NCBI RefSeq assembly: GCF_040081985.1 | Contig: NZ_JBEBMH010000007.1 | Coordinates: 62,001 to 126,000, forward strand | Origin: Kumtagia yinganensis | GTDB taxonomy: Bacteria; Pseudomonadota; Alphaproteobacteria; Rhizobiales; Rhizobiaceae | Direction of reading: 5' to 3' | Length of the DNA stretch: 64,000 bases | Part shown: positions 9,078 through 17,489 of the stretch, piece after piece | Numbering within the stretch: position 1 is the stretch's first letter | How the letters are laid out: each line of letters begins with the position of its first letter | Program-made: the position numbers and the translations under genes | Notes under the pieces: generated by a model | Database searches by the model: none | Seen by the model: only the letters and a program-made list of their open reading frames with translations | What the model was told of the DNA's origin: nothing

Positions 9078-9559
9078 AGCGCTTTTCGCGGCTCGGGCTT
9101 CGGCATGAACGCCGGCAGCCACTCCTTCGGAAACCGTCGCGGCCGTCCGTTCTCGCCGACGATCGCCGCCTCGACCCGTGCCTTGACCAGCACCTCGCCG
9201 CCGCGCGAAAGGGTCTGGGCCATGAAGATGCGGGCGCCCGAAATATCCTCGGTACGGGTGTCGATGGTCAAAATGTCGTCGATGCGGGCCGGCGCGACGA
9301 AGTCGATCTCCATGCGCCGCAGCACCCAGACAATGCGCTCGCCGTGCTTTCCGTCCAGGAGTTCGGTGTGATGAACGCCGGCCATGCGCAGATAATCGGA
9401 GCGCCCGCGCTCCAGAAACTCCAGATATCGCGCGTGATAGACGACGCCGGAAAAGTCGGTGTCGGCATAATAGACACGCGCCGCCAGCCGGTGGCCGGTT
9501 TCCGTGAGCATCCCCGTCAGGCCGGCGGCAAGGGCGGATTCTTCACCATGATCGCCCAT
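9074..9559 (-). CDS. ybgC: Tol-Pal associated acyl-CoA thioesterase YbgC
   Basis: Hot-dog-fold thioesterase (4HBT) with the family signature YYADTDFSGVVYHARY near residues 30-45, containing the catalytic Asp. Length is 161 residues. The start at 9559 is set by AAGGA seven bases upstream. The open frame runs far upstream through the glycosidase gene on the other strand, but that part has no homology. YbgC acts on short acyl-CoA or acyl-ACP and is usually the first gene of the tol operon. Here it is separated from tolQ by about 1 kb. Confidence 0.93.
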   Translation of the reverse strand: MGDHGEESALAAGLTGMLTETGHRLAARVYYADTDFSGVVYHARYLEFLERGRSDYLRMAGVHHTELLDGKHGERIVWVLRRMEIDFVAPARIDDILTIDTRTEDISGARIFMAQTLSRGGEVLVKARVEAAIVGENGRPRRFPKEWLPAFMPKPEPRKAL

Positions 9560-9601
9560 CGCTCTTTCCTTTTGCCCACCGTGCTGACACCTATCGCCGC
9601 G

Positions 9602-10861
9602 ATGAACCGGATGGCACTTATGTTTGGGATGTTCAAGGCCTGCCTGCTGGCGGCCACGCTCGCCGCCTTGATGGCGTCTCCGGCGGCTGCCGCCAGCTTT
9701 TCGGCCAAGCGCGGCATCAATCTCGACATCTGGACCACCTGGCCGCCGGAAGAAAAATGGGGCGAGCGCGATGTCATCCTGCCCTTTCCGGAGTGGCGGA
9801 GGTTTCTCAAGCCGGCCGACCTGGAGGCGTTGAAGGCCGACGGCTTCGATTTCGTGCGCATGCCGGTCGATCCCGTGCCGTTCCTGTCCGAGCGCTCGGC
9901 GTCGCTCACCGACGACCTTTTGCTGTCGGTGCGTGACTCGGCGCGGCTGGTCAACGCAGCCGGGCTGAAAGTCGTCGTCGACATGCACATCGTGCCGGCC
10001 GGCGGCAATCGCAGCCTCGGTACCAAGGACGTGCTGGACGATGATGCGACGTTCGACCGCTATGTCGAGCTGCTGCGCCGCATGGCCAGCACGCTGGCCA
10101 TGGAAGACCCGTCCATGGTGGCGTTCGAACTGATGAACGAGCCGACGCTGGGCTGCGAAGGCGCGGAGGCAAAGGCATGGGCCGACCGGCTGCACCGGCT
10201 GTTCGCCGCGGCGCGGGCCTCCGCGACCCGGCTGACCCTTGTCCTCACCGGCGCCTGCTGGAGCAGCGCCGAGGGCCTTGCCGCGCTCGATCCAAAAACC
10301 TTCCCGGACGACAATCTGATGTGGGGTTTTCACTCCTACGACCCGTTCGTCCTGACCCATCAGGGCGCGACCTGGACCGGAGACTTCATCAACTATGTCA
10401 CCGGCATTCCCTATCCGCCCGACGCGGTGCCCCGCGAGGAACTGGATGCGGCGGTCGCCAAGGTCAAGGCAAGGATCGACGCGGAGGCGCCGTGGTCGCG
10501 GCGCGCCGGCATGAAGAGCTACTTCGACGAACTGCTCGGCGAGATCGACACGAAGGAAAAACTCGCGGCGGTGATGGAAAAGCCGTTCGCCACGGTCGCG
10601 GCCTGGGCGAAGACGAACGGCATCGCGCCGGCGGACATCCTGTTCGGCGAGTTCGGCATGATCCGCCAGGAATGGAAGGGCGACTACATCGCCCCGCCCG
10701 AGCAGCGAGCCGCCTACTATCGCGACATGATAGCTCATGCCGAACAGCACGGTTTCGCCTGGTCCATCTGGGGTTACGGCGGAGCCTTCGGCGTCGTCGA
10801 ATCCTTCGAAGGCAAGAAGGCCGAGCCGGCGGTGCTGGACATGGTGCGGAAGCTTCCCTAG
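9602..10861 (+). CDS. Secreted glycoside hydrolase, family 5 cellulase-like
   Basis: A predicted exported beta-glycanase. After a signal peptide (FKACLLAATLAALMASPAAAA) the mature protein carries GH5 features: GFDFVRMPVDP, VVVDMHIVP, the acid/base Glu in FELMNEPT and a likely nucleophile Glu in ILFGEFGM, then WSIWGYGGAFG. The start is uncertain. The ATG at 9602 gives a compact signal peptide and 419 residues. An in-frame ATG at 9548 has a better ribosome binding site (AAGGGCGGA) and would overlap the divergent ybgC start. The substrate cannot be told from sequence; beta-1,4-glucan is the default guess, including the cell's own cellulose. Confidence 0.82.
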   Translation: MNRMALMFGMFKACLLAATLAALMASPAAAASFSAKRGINLDIWTTWPPEEKWGERDVILPFPEWRRFLKPADLEALKADGFDFVRMPVDPVPFLSERSASLTDDLLLSVRDSARLVNAAGLKVVVDMHIVPAGGNRSLGTKDVLDDDATFDRYVELLRRMASTLAMEDPSMVAFELMNEPTLGCEGAEAKAWADRLHRLFAAARASATRLTLVLTGACWSSAEGLAALDPKTFPDDNLMWGFHSYDPFVLTHQGATWTGDFINYVTGIPYPPDAVPREELDAAVAKVKARIDAEAPWSRRAGMKSYFDELLGEIDTKEKLAAVMEKPFATVAAWAKTNGIAPADILFGEFGMIRQEWKGDYIAPPEQRAAYYRDMIAHAEQHGFAWSIWGYGGAFGVVESFEGKKAEPAVLDMVRKLP

Positions 10862-10935
10862 CCGGCATTTTTCGCATGCGATAGCACCCGCCGCGATTCA
10901 CGCCCTGCGCGACAGGGCAATCGCATATGGGCTAT

Positions 10936-10995
10936 CCCCACCCCTAACTTTCCGGGGCGAGACAAGCGGCTCGCCCCGGAAAGTTAGGGGTGGGG
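10936..10995. repeat. Perfect 26-bp inverted repeat between convergent genes
   Basis: Arms at 10936-10961 and 10970-10995 are exact reverse complements, around an 8-base loop. The outer ends extend the pairing slightly. It lies between the 3' ends of the GH5 gene and the metallophosphoesterase gene, which converge on it. It could act as a two-way terminator, but it has no T tract and is unusually long, so a palindromic intergenic repeat element is also possible. Confidence 0.85.
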
Positions 10996-11045
10996 GTACA
11001 ACGCGCTGAAGTCAGTCGTCGTTTCTCATATTCGATAGCTCTGCC

Positions 11046-11966
11046 CTACGCGACCCCGGCAGGGTCGCCGAGGTCGATCTGCACGATTTCCGGCGGCATT
11101 CCAAAACGCACCGGCAGGATGCTGCATCCCAGCCCGCCAGAGACGATGAGGTGGCGGCCGTCCTCGACGACGTGGCCGTAGGCGTAGCGGTTGCCGAAGC
11201 GCGACGGCACCACCGGCGCGTAGCCGAGCAGCCGCACCTGCCCGCCATGGGTGTGTCCCGACAGGGTCAGCGAAATGCGGTGCCGCACTTTTGGAAAAAT
11301 GTCCGGCTCATGGGCCAGCAGGATCGCCGGCGCCTGGTCGGTGATTTTCTCCAGCGTCGCGTCCAGGTCGTCCATCCCGCGAAATCCCTTGCGGCCCCAG
11401 CGCCTGCCGGGACGCAGCGCCAGTTGATCGCCCAGCCCGGCGATCCAGAACGGCTTTCCGTCCTTCTCCAGCCGGATGGCATCGTTTTCCAGAACCGGCA
11501 CGCCGGCTTTCTCCAGTTCGGAACGGGCGACCGTCGGTCCCTGTCCCGCGTCCTGGGCGATGCGATCCTCCCACCAGTCATGATTACCCAGCACGGCATG
11601 AACGCCGAGCGGCGCCTTTAGTTCACCCAGCGCCGGCGCCCATTCCGAGGCCGGCACCCAATCGGTGACGATCCGGCTTCCGGCGACATAGTCGCCGAGC
11701 AGCACAATGACGTGCGGCTCCAGCGCGTTGGCTTGCTCGACCAGCCTTTCGATGCGCTCCGGCGGCATCCATGGCCGGCAGGCATGGATGTCCGCCAGCG
11801 CAACGATGCGAAGCCGGAGGTCGCCGGGCCAGCCCGGCGGCTTCAGGGAATACCGCTTCACCCGCGTCATCAGTTGCGGCTCGACGCCGAAGGCATAACC
11901 GCCCAGCGCCAAGGTCGCCAGCAGCGAACCGCCGGCAAGTTTCAGGAAACCGCGTCTGGTGAACAT
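11046..11966 (-). CDS. Tat-exported calcineurin-like metallophosphoesterase
   Basis: 306 residues. The N-terminus TRRGFLKLAGGSLLATLALG is a twin-arginine signal, so the folded enzyme would be exported with its metals. The metal-binding motifs come in order: ADIHA, LLGDYV, LGNHDWWED, LAHEPD and SGHTHGGQ. This is the YkuE/YaeI-like subgroup of membrane-proximal phosphoesterases. The ATG at 11964-11966 follows a GAGGG sequence. The open frame upstream has no homology. The substrate is unknown; YaeI-type enzymes act on phospholipid-related or nucleotide phosphoesters. Confidence 0.88.
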   Translation of the reverse strand: MFTRRGFLKLAGGSLLATLALGGYAFGVEPQLMTRVKRYSLKPPGWPGDLRLRIVALADIHACRPWMPPERIERLVEQANALEPHVIVLLGDYVAGSRIVTDWVPASEWAPALGELKAPLGVHAVLGNHDWWEDRIAQDAGQGPTVARSELEKAGVPVLENDAIRLEKDGKPFWIAGLGDQLALRPGRRWGRKGFRGMDDLDATLEKITDQAPAILLAHEPDIFPKVRHRISLTLSGHTHGGQVRLLGYAPVVPSRFGNRYAYGHVVEDGRHLIVSGGLGCSILPVRFGMPPEIVQIDLGDPAGVA

Positions 11967-12520
11967 CGGAAGGTCGCCCTCGCAAGGATACTCTTGTCGA
12001 GACAGCATGTCCTGCCAATGCGCCTGCATGCCGGCCCGATTCAGGAGATTTGGTGCAGGAAGCGATGCCTCGCACGATCCGCGAGAAGGTCCTGATCTGC
12101 GTGGCTGGCGTGCACCGGTCCAGCCCATGCAATTCAACGGCATCTGCCGGGCAGGGCGTTGCAAACGCAGTTCGGAGACGATTGCAGGCTGGATCGGGCA
12201 AAGCGGCCCGTGCGCCAATAAGGGGATGGAATTTTCGTCCGCCAGAATATTTTCCCCGAATGTCGAGCTGTAGGCGCTGCCAAGTCTTTGTTTTTGCTTG
12301 GCTCGCCTTCTTCCGCCCCGTCCACGAAACATCGTCGAACACGATTCTTATCCCCCTTCCGAAAACCCGCCTCATACTCGCCACCGGCTCCCAGCGAAAA
12401 CGCCGCTCTTGCGGCGGTCGCGCGCGGAAGCCGGCTCGGTGGGTTCCCGCCGAAAGATGGCCGGAACCCGAAGGGCGGCGGCTTCACGTCGGGTGAGCGG
12501 AGGCAGCGAAGGAAGCGGCG
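11967..12520. other. 554-base region without a convincing gene
   Basis: It lies between two divergent genes. Short open frames exist on both strands, but none has a plausible start, domain or codon pattern. Apart from the AAGGA ribosome binding site for the gene at 12521, I see no clear functional element. Confidence 0.5.
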
Positions 12521-13435
12521 ATGGACGGGACAGCGGCAATCGAGCGAAACTGGGAAGCACTGAAGCGCATCCTCGTCATGCTTGTCGCCATGGCCGAAAT
12601 GGGCGCCGGTAGGCCGGGCGCTGGCGATCTTGACGCTGGGAGGCCAGGCGCCGGGATGCCCGGCGCTGAGGGTGTCGGCGCTGGGGGACTGTTTACTTTC
12701 TTTCCGCGGAAAGGCGCAGCCGCTTCAGGGCAGGTGCGGGCGGAAAAAAGTAAACTGTCCCCGGCACTTACCCTCCCCCGCCATCTCTACCTCGCCATCC
12801 TGCGGCTGTTGCGTCCGGCCGAAGCCGCCGCGCGACGCCTCATCATCGCGGCCGCACGTGGGATCGTCGTAACCCTGCCGCCGCTACGTCCGCGCAAGCC
12901 GAAGCCTGCAACATTGCGAGGTCCCCGCGCCTTCCTGCCAAAAGGGCCGAAGAAGCGTGCCAAGCCCACCCCGCGCACCCTCTCGCTGTCGCTGCTCGAT
13001 CCGCCGCGACGGCTGTTCCACGTTCCGCGCCGCGCTGTTCCCGCCCACGCCGCCCCGCGCATCCTGGGCCTCGATTTCGGCGCGACGTATCGCCCGCTGC
13101 CGCCACCTCCCTCGCCGAACGATCCGATCGACGCCTCACGTCTCGGCCAGCGCCTTGCCGCGCTCACCGCCGCGCTCGACGACCTGCCGGGCCAGGCACA
13201 ACGCTTCGCCCGCTGGAAGGCGCGGCGCCACGCAGCACTCGCGCAAAACAGCCAGAGAGGAGGTACGGCCAGGTTCCAGCGGTCGCCGCTGCGGCGCGGG
13301 CGTCCGCCCGGCGGCCGGCTGTCCAACTATGATCCTGTCGCGACCCTTCCGCGAAAAATCCGCGAGGTCGACGAAATTTTGGCGCATGCCCATGCGCTGG
13401 CCGTCCACGCGCTGGATCGCCCCGACACGTCATGA
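12521..13435 (+). CDS. Unrecognised basic protein with palindromic insertion
   Basis: 304 residues, function unknown. The start is well supported by AAGGA seven bases before the ATG. The N-terminus (ALKRILVMLVAMAEMG) is followed by a degenerate Gly/Ala/Pro repeat (GAGRPGAG, DAGRPGAG). Next come about 30 residues encoded by a palindromic DNA element, then hydrophobic helices (HLYLAILRLLRPAEAAARRLIIAAA) and a long Arg/Pro-rich tail ending in an acidic helix (IREVDEILAHAHALAVHALD). No enzyme motif is visible. It could bind DNA or RNA because of its charge, but this is only an inference. The insertion keeps the frame open. Confidence 0.6.
   Translation: MDGTAAIERNWEALKRILVMLVAMAEMGAGRPGAGDLDAGRPGAGMPGAEGVGAGGLFTFFPRKGAAASGQVRAEKSKLSPALTLPRHLYLAILRLLRPAEAAARRLIIAAARGIVVTLPPLRPRKPKPATLRGPRAFLPKGPKKRAKPTPRTLSLSLLDPPRRLFHVPRRAVPAHAAPRILGLDFGATYRPLPPPPSPNDPIDASRLGQRLAALTAALDDLPGQAQRFARWKARRHAALAQNSQRGGTARFQRSPLRRGRPPGGRLSNYDPVATLPRKIREVDEILAHAHALAVHALDRPDTS
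12684..12762. repeat. REP-like palindromic element inside a coding sequence
   Basis: Imperfect inverted repeat: the left arm starts GGGGACTGTTTACTTTC (12684) and the right arm ends AAGTAAACTGTCCCC (12762), with the inner arms TTTCCGC and GCGGAAA. The arms resemble the GGGGACAGTTTACTTTT palindromes that I associate with REP/RAYT-type elements. It translates in frame within the 12521-13435 gene. Confidence 0.7.
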
Positions 13436-13560
13436 CGCCGCCGCCCTGCCGGACACGAAAAGCTGGAAACCAAAAGCCGGCGCGGGTTTTTCCGCGGCCT
13501 GGCGGCGATCCATGCTGTCATGAAGTTGTCCACCGGCTGTCGAAAGCCGGCCGACCCTTC

Positions 13561-14601
13561 TCAGGCGTCGTCCTCGAACAGGCTCGCCTGGATTGCCGCC
13601 AGATTGCGCGGCGGCTCCAGCCCAAGATGTTTCCAGGCATTGGCCGTCAGCACCCGGCCGCGCGGCGTGCGCTGGATAAAACCCTGCTGGATCAAATAGG
13701 GTTCGATGATGTCCTCGATGGCGTCGCGCGGCTCCGACAGGCCGGCCGAGATCGTCTCGATGCCGACCGGGCCACCACCGAAATTGCCGGCGATCATGGT
13801 CAGATACCTGCGGTCGAGCTGGTCCAGCCCAAGCGCATCGACGTCGAGCCGCCGCAGCGCCTCGTCTGCCACTTTTCGCGATACTCTTTCGGCGCCCTCG
13901 ACGCTGGCGAAGTCGCGCACGCGCCGAAGAAGCCGGCCTGCGATACGCGGCGTGCCGCGCGCCCGCCGCGCAATCTCCAGCGCGCCGTCGTCGGCAATCG
14001 GCATCTGGAGGATGCGCGCACCGCGCCGCACGATCAATTCGAGTTCCTCGACGGTGTAAAAATTGAGCCGCACCGGAATGCCGAAACGGTCGCGCAGCGG
14101 GTTGGTCAGCAGACCCAGCCGCGTCGTCGCGGCGACCAGCGTGAATTTCGCCAGCTCGATCTTCACCGAGCGCGCCGCCGGCCCCTCGCCGATGATCAGG
14201 TCGAGTTGGAAATCCTCCATGGCGGGATACAGAATTTCCTCCACCGCCGGGTTCAGCCGGTGGATCTCGTCGATGAACAGAACGTCGCGGTCCTCGAGAT
14301 TGGTCAGAAGTGCGGCCAGGTCGCCCGCCTTGGCGATGACCGGTCCCGAGGTCGAGCGGAAATTGACACCGAGTTCGCGCGCCATGATCTGCGCCAGCGT
14401 CGTCTTGCCCAATCCCGGCGGCCCGACGAACAGCACGTGGTCCAGCGCCTCGCCGCGCGCCTTCGCCGCCTCGATGAACACCTTCAGATTGGCGCGCGCC
14501 GCCGCCTGGCCGACGAACTCGTCCAGTGTCTGCGGACGCAGCGTCGCATCGGCGTCCTCGCCGCGCTTTTCCGAGGAGATCAGGCGGGCGGGCTGGCTCA
14601 C
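13561..14601 (-). CDS. ruvB: Holliday junction branch migration ATPase RuvB
   Basis: AAA+ motor of the RuvAB complex that drives branch migration during recombination. It has Walker A GPPGLGKTT, Walker B FIDEIHRL, the sensor ATTRLGLLTNPLRDRFG (with the arginine-finger region) and a C-terminal winged helix (YLIQQGFIQRTPRGR). Length is 346 residues, standard for the family. It lies about 126 bases downstream of ruvA on the same strand. Confidence 0.98.
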   Translation of the reverse strand: MSQPARLISSEKRGEDADATLRPQTLDEFVGQAAARANLKVFIEAAKARGEALDHVLFVGPPGLGKTTLAQIMARELGVNFRSTSGPVIAKAGDLAALLTNLEDRDVLFIDEIHRLNPAVEEILYPAMEDFQLDLIIGEGPAARSVKIELAKFTLVAATTRLGLLTNPLRDRFGIPVRLNFYTVEELELIVRRGARILQMPIADDGALEIARRARGTPRIAGRLLRRVRDFASVEGAERVSRKVADEALRRLDVDALGLDQLDRRYLTMIAGNFGGGPVGIETISAGLSEPRDAIEDIIEPYLIQQGFIQRTPRGRVLTANAWKHLGLEPPRNLAAIQASLFEDDA

Positions 14602-14727
14602 GCTTCGCCCGTCCCGGTTGCGATGTCATACATGCGAATCATCCGACTTTCGAAGCGCAAGCTTCTCGACTGTTCTTCACGGAGCAAGGCGCGGTCGCCC
14701 GAGCTGGTGTGGCGCTGCCCAGCCACC

Positions 14728-15348
14728 TCACCGCGCCAGTTCCTTGAGCCCCAGCCGGATCAGTTTTGCCGAATCCGCGCCTTCGCCCGCCGCCTTCAGC
14801 GCTGCCGCGACCGCGTTGGCGGCCGTGTCGCGGGAGTAGCCGAGATTGGTCAGCGCCGACACAGCGTCAGCCACGGGCGCCGGGGCAACGCCTTCGCCGA
14901 GCTCCTGCTTCAGCCCGATCGTGCCTGTCGCGGCGCCCGCGAAGGCCGGCGCCTTGGTGCGGAGTTCGGTGACGATCCGCTCTGCCACCTTCTTGCCGAC
15001 GCCAGGGGCGCGCGAGACCATGGCGATGTCGCGCAGCGCAATCGCGTTGGCGAGGTCGGCCGGCTCCAGCGTCGACAGCACCGACAGCGCCACTTTTGCG
15101 CCAACACCCTGCACATTGCCCATCAGCAGACGGAACCATTCCCGCTCCAGAGCCGTGCGGAATCCATAGAGGCGGATCATGTCCTCGCGCACATAGGTCT
15201 CGATGAACAGCACCACCGCCTCGCCGGCGCCCGGCAGCGCGGCCAGCGTGCGCGTCGAGCAATGCGCGACGTAACCCACGCCATGCACGTCGACGGTGCA
15301 ACTGTCCTCGCCGATCTCGTCGACCACACCCTTGAGCTTGCCGATCAT
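14728..15348 (-). CDS. ruvA: Holliday junction DNA-binding protein RuvA
   Basis: Tetrameric DNA-binding subunit that recognises four-way junctions. It has the N-terminal OB fold (MIGKLKGVVDEIGEDSCTVD), helix-hairpin-helix segments (LLMGNVQGVGAKVALSVLST and APGVGKKVAERIVTELR) and the C-terminal RuvB-contact domain (ADAVSALTNLGYSRDTAA). Length is 206 residues. The ATG overlaps the stop of the upstream PIN-domain gene in an ATGA arrangement, so ruvA may be translationally coupled to the toxin gene. Confidence 0.97.
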   Translation of the reverse strand: MIGKLKGVVDEIGEDSCTVDVHGVGYVAHCSTRTLAALPGAGEAVVLFIETYVREDMIRLYGFRTALEREWFRLLMGNVQGVGAKVALSVLSTLEPADLANAIALRDIAMVSRAPGVGKKVAERIVTELRTKAPAFAGAATGTIGLKQELGEGVAPAPVADAVSALTNLGYSRDTAANAVAAALKAAGEGADSAKLIRLGLKELAR

Positions 15349-15764
15349 GGATGCGTTTCCGGACAGATGATCTCGACAGAGGGGAAATAAGACCGATAAC
15401 GGGCCGCATCGCGGGTAAGCAGTCTGTGGCCCCCAACCGAAGCGTGCGCACCGATCAGGAAATCGGGAAGAGTTCGCTCACGCGTACCTCCACTCCGGCG
15501 GTATTGGGCGTGCGCGATGCCCGCCAGGAATGCGGCCCCCCACGGAAGCGGCTCTCGGGCAACACCAAGCCGGGTGGATGCGATCTCAAGTGAGGATTCA
15601 TCGGACACGAGCGGCGCCAGCTCTGACCAGATGACGGCGTTGATCACGAGGGTACCCTCGCCGTGGCACAGCGTCAGCGCGATACCGGACCATTCGCTCG
15701 CCTGTCCAGGCGGTCCCCACACGTCGATCAGAATGTTGGAGTCAACGAGGGTCGAGGTCTTCAC
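15345..15764 (-). CDS. PIN-domain ribonuclease, VapC-type toxin
   Basis: 139 residues, likely the RNase toxin of a type II toxin-antitoxin pair. The PIN acidic residues are visible in order: VDSNILID, WSELAPL, TLPDFLIGAHA and LLTRDAARY, which would chelate the catalytic Mg. The start is a GTG at 15764, inside the upstream antitoxin gene (23-base overlap). Its TGA overlaps the ruvA ATG. VapC relatives usually cut tRNA or rRNA. The specific target is unknown. Confidence 0.85.
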   Translation of the reverse strand: MKTSTLVDSNILIDVWGPPGQASEWSGIALTLCHGEGTLVINAVIWSELAPLVSDESSLEIASTRLGVAREPLPWGAAFLAGIAHAQYRRSGGTRERTLPDFLIGAHASVGGHRLLTRDAARYRSYFPSVEIICPETHP

Positions 15765-16011
15765 GCGGCCCTCTAATCCAGTCGAGATACTGATCGGTCG
15801 TCATTCCGCCGAGATCGAGCGTTCCGGCCATGCGGCCGAGTTTCTCCCTGAACCGGACAGCTATGTCCTCCTTCGACAGATTCTCATTGACCGTGACGAG
15901 CCGGACTCCATTCTCCGTGGAAATGAATTCTACCTCGGAACCGGGGCCGATTCCCAATAGGTCCCGAATCTCCTTCGGAATAGTGACCTGGCCTTTTTCG
16001 GTGACACGCAT
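15742..16011 (-). CDS. AbrB/MazE-fold antitoxin of the PIN toxin
   Basis: 89 residues. The N-terminal half is a swapped-hairpin SpoVT/AbrB DNA-binding domain (VTEKGQVTIPKEIRDLLGI, GSEVEFI). The C-terminal half (about residues 50-89) is the probable toxin-binding tail. It overlaps the PIN gene by 23 bases, a standard antitoxin-first layout. An 8-bp inverted repeat lies directly upstream and is the likely site for autorepression. Confidence 0.87.
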   Translation of the reverse strand: MRVTEKGQVTIPKEIRDLLGIGPGSEVEFISTENGVRLVTVNENLSKEDIAVRFREKLGRMAGTLDLGGMTTDQYLDWIRGPREDLDPR

Positions 16012-16012
16012 G

Positions 16013-16033
16013 GTAATACCTCGTTGGTATTAC
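16013..16033 (-). promoter_or_regulatory. Inverted-repeat operator of the toxin-antitoxin pair
   Basis: GTAATACC, five bases, then GGTATTAC: a perfect 8-bp palindrome one base upstream of the antitoxin ATG. AbrB-fold antitoxins usually bind such sites with their toxin to repress their own promoter. It would also sit over the ribosome binding region. Confidence 0.65.
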
Positions 16034-16079
16034 TTAGAATTCAGGCGTGAACAAGTCAAGAACATATGTCCGGGAGATT

Positions 16080-16108
16080 CGGCCGCCGGAAGTTTTTCCC
16101 GGCGGCCG
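16080..16108 (-). terminator. Hairpin after rtcB
   Basis: A 10-bp stem (CGGCCGCCGG with CCGGCGGCCG) and a 9-base loop, 8 bases past the rtcB stop on the minus strand. There is no T run. It may separate rtcB from the toxin-antitoxin transcript. Confidence 0.5.
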
Positions 16109-16115
16109 CTCGTCG

Positions 16116-17489
16116 TCACTTGCCGGCCTTCTTCTTCCGCCACGGCGCGTCCTGCTCCCAGTCGCCCGCCATGATCGATCCGTAGGGATCGACATGGTCG
16201 ACGATCTCGGCCAGCTTCTGCTTGCCGATTTGGCCAACCACCTGGGCGGCGCTCTTGTAGCCGCCGGGCAGTTCGGAGAGGTCCGGCTTGCCGCACCAGA
16301 AGCGCACGTCGAGCCCGGCGGTCTCTTGCCTCATCACGTCTTTGACGGCGCGGGCGCCGATCATTTCGCGCATGTACCGGGTGCGGCTCATGTTGCGCCC
16401 GGCGCCATGAGGCGAGAAGCCCAGCGCCTCCTTGCGGTCCTTGTGGCGGGCGATCAGGATCGGCTCGCTCATGTTCATCGGGATCAGGGTGCGGCCGTCA
16501 TCGTCCGGCGAGAAGCCGGCGAAGGACGGCGTTGCGCCCTTGGCGTGGTAGAACAGCCCGTCGCTGCGGCGGAACACGAAATTGTGCTCGTTCCAGAAGC
16601 GGTCGACGATGGCGTTGCCGAGTGCGGCCGCGATCCGGTCGTGGATGCCGAGATGGTTGTTCCTGGTCCACAGGCGGATCGTCTGCAGCGCGTCCCAGTA
16701 TTCGCGTCCGGCCTTGCTCTCGGCGTCAAGCCACGCGGCGCCTTCCGGCGTGCGTGGCGAGACGATCTTGGTATGCCGCTTCGCCGCTGCCATGCCGCGC
16801 TTGTAGAGCAGCGCGCCCGGACCGCGCGACCCGTGATGGGTGACGATGGCCGGTTGGCCGGTCGAGCGCAGATGGCCGACGAAGAGGAAGTGGTTGCCGT
16901 CGCCCTGCGTGCCGGTGTTGGCGTGGCCGGACCCGACGATGTCCGCGAGGAACGGGTTCGCCTCGAACGCGGCGGCTATCGCGCCGGGCATGACGCGGCC
17001 GTTCCGATGGTCGCCGACCACCGGTCCGAAGTGCGTGATCTTCTCGGCGACGTCCATGATGCGCTTCGGGTCGTCCTTGCGCTTGAACACGGTGATCGCC
17101 ATCGAGCAGCAGATGTCGGCCGAGTGGAAGCCCGGATGAATTGCGTCCTTGGTCGCAACCACGCCGCCGACCGGGATCGTGCCGGCCGGGCAGGCGTCCG
17201 GCATGACCACGCCGGCCTGCACCGTCGGCACGCGCATCAGCGCATCCATCGCGCCGGTCACCAGCGCGAGGTTTTCGCGCTCGATGTCGCTTTCCGGCTC
17301 GAGGAAGACCGAGAAGGGCAGCCGGTTGGTCCGCGGCATGATCTCGACCGGCTGCAATGTCTGCAGATACGTGAAGATCGCATCGGCGGACTGGCCGTCG
17401 CGTTCCATGTTCTGCGCGGTCTCGATTGCCCCGGCGAACCACTTGCCGGGCTTGAATCCCCATTCGATCAATTCCTTGCCGGTGATCAT
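16116..17489 (-). CDS. rtcB: RNA-splicing ligase RtcB-family protein
   Basis: GTP- and metal-dependent RNA ligase that joins 2',3'-cyclic phosphate or 3'-phosphate ends to 5'-OH ends. 457 residues. Signatures: the metal Cys in SADICCSM (residues 124-130, versus the usual DIGCGM), GDGNHF, VTHHGSRG, and the guanylylated His in SPHGAGRNMSRT. It ends in a basic tail. It lies between ruvC and the toxin-antitoxin pair on the same strand. No RtcA cyclase or RtcR regulator is nearby. The ribosome binding site is weak. Confidence 0.9.
   Translation of the reverse strand: MITGKELIEWGFKPGKWFAGAIETAQNMERDGQSADAIFTYLQTLQPVEIMPRTNRLPFSVFLEPESDIERENLALVTGAMDALMRVPTVQAGVVMPDACPAGTIPVGGVVATKDAIHPGFHSADICCSMAITVFKRKDDPKRIMDVAEKITHFGPVVGDHRNGRVMPGAIAAAFEANPFLADIVGSGHANTGTQGDGNHFLFVGHLRSTGQPAIVTHHGSRGPGALLYKRGMAAAKRHTKIVSPRTPEGAAWLDAESKAGREYWDALQTIRLWTRNNHLGIHDRIAAALGNAIVDRFWNEHNFVFRRSDGLFYHAKGATPSFAGFSPDDDGRTLIPMNMSEPILIARHKDRKEALGFSPHGAGRNMSRTRYMREMIGARAVKDVMRQETAGLDVRFWCGKPDLSELPGGYKSAAQVVGQIGKQKLAEIVDHVDPYGSIMAGDWEQDAPWRKKKAGK

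Noticed and set aside
9560..10750. Long N-terminal extension of YbgC
   Set aside because: It lies antisense to the GH5 gene and has no family match; the AAGGA site supports the start at 9559.
12050..12496. Short open frames on both strands upstream of the 12521 gene
   Set aside because: No ribosome binding site, no recognisable domain, and the frames on both strands have equal low quality.
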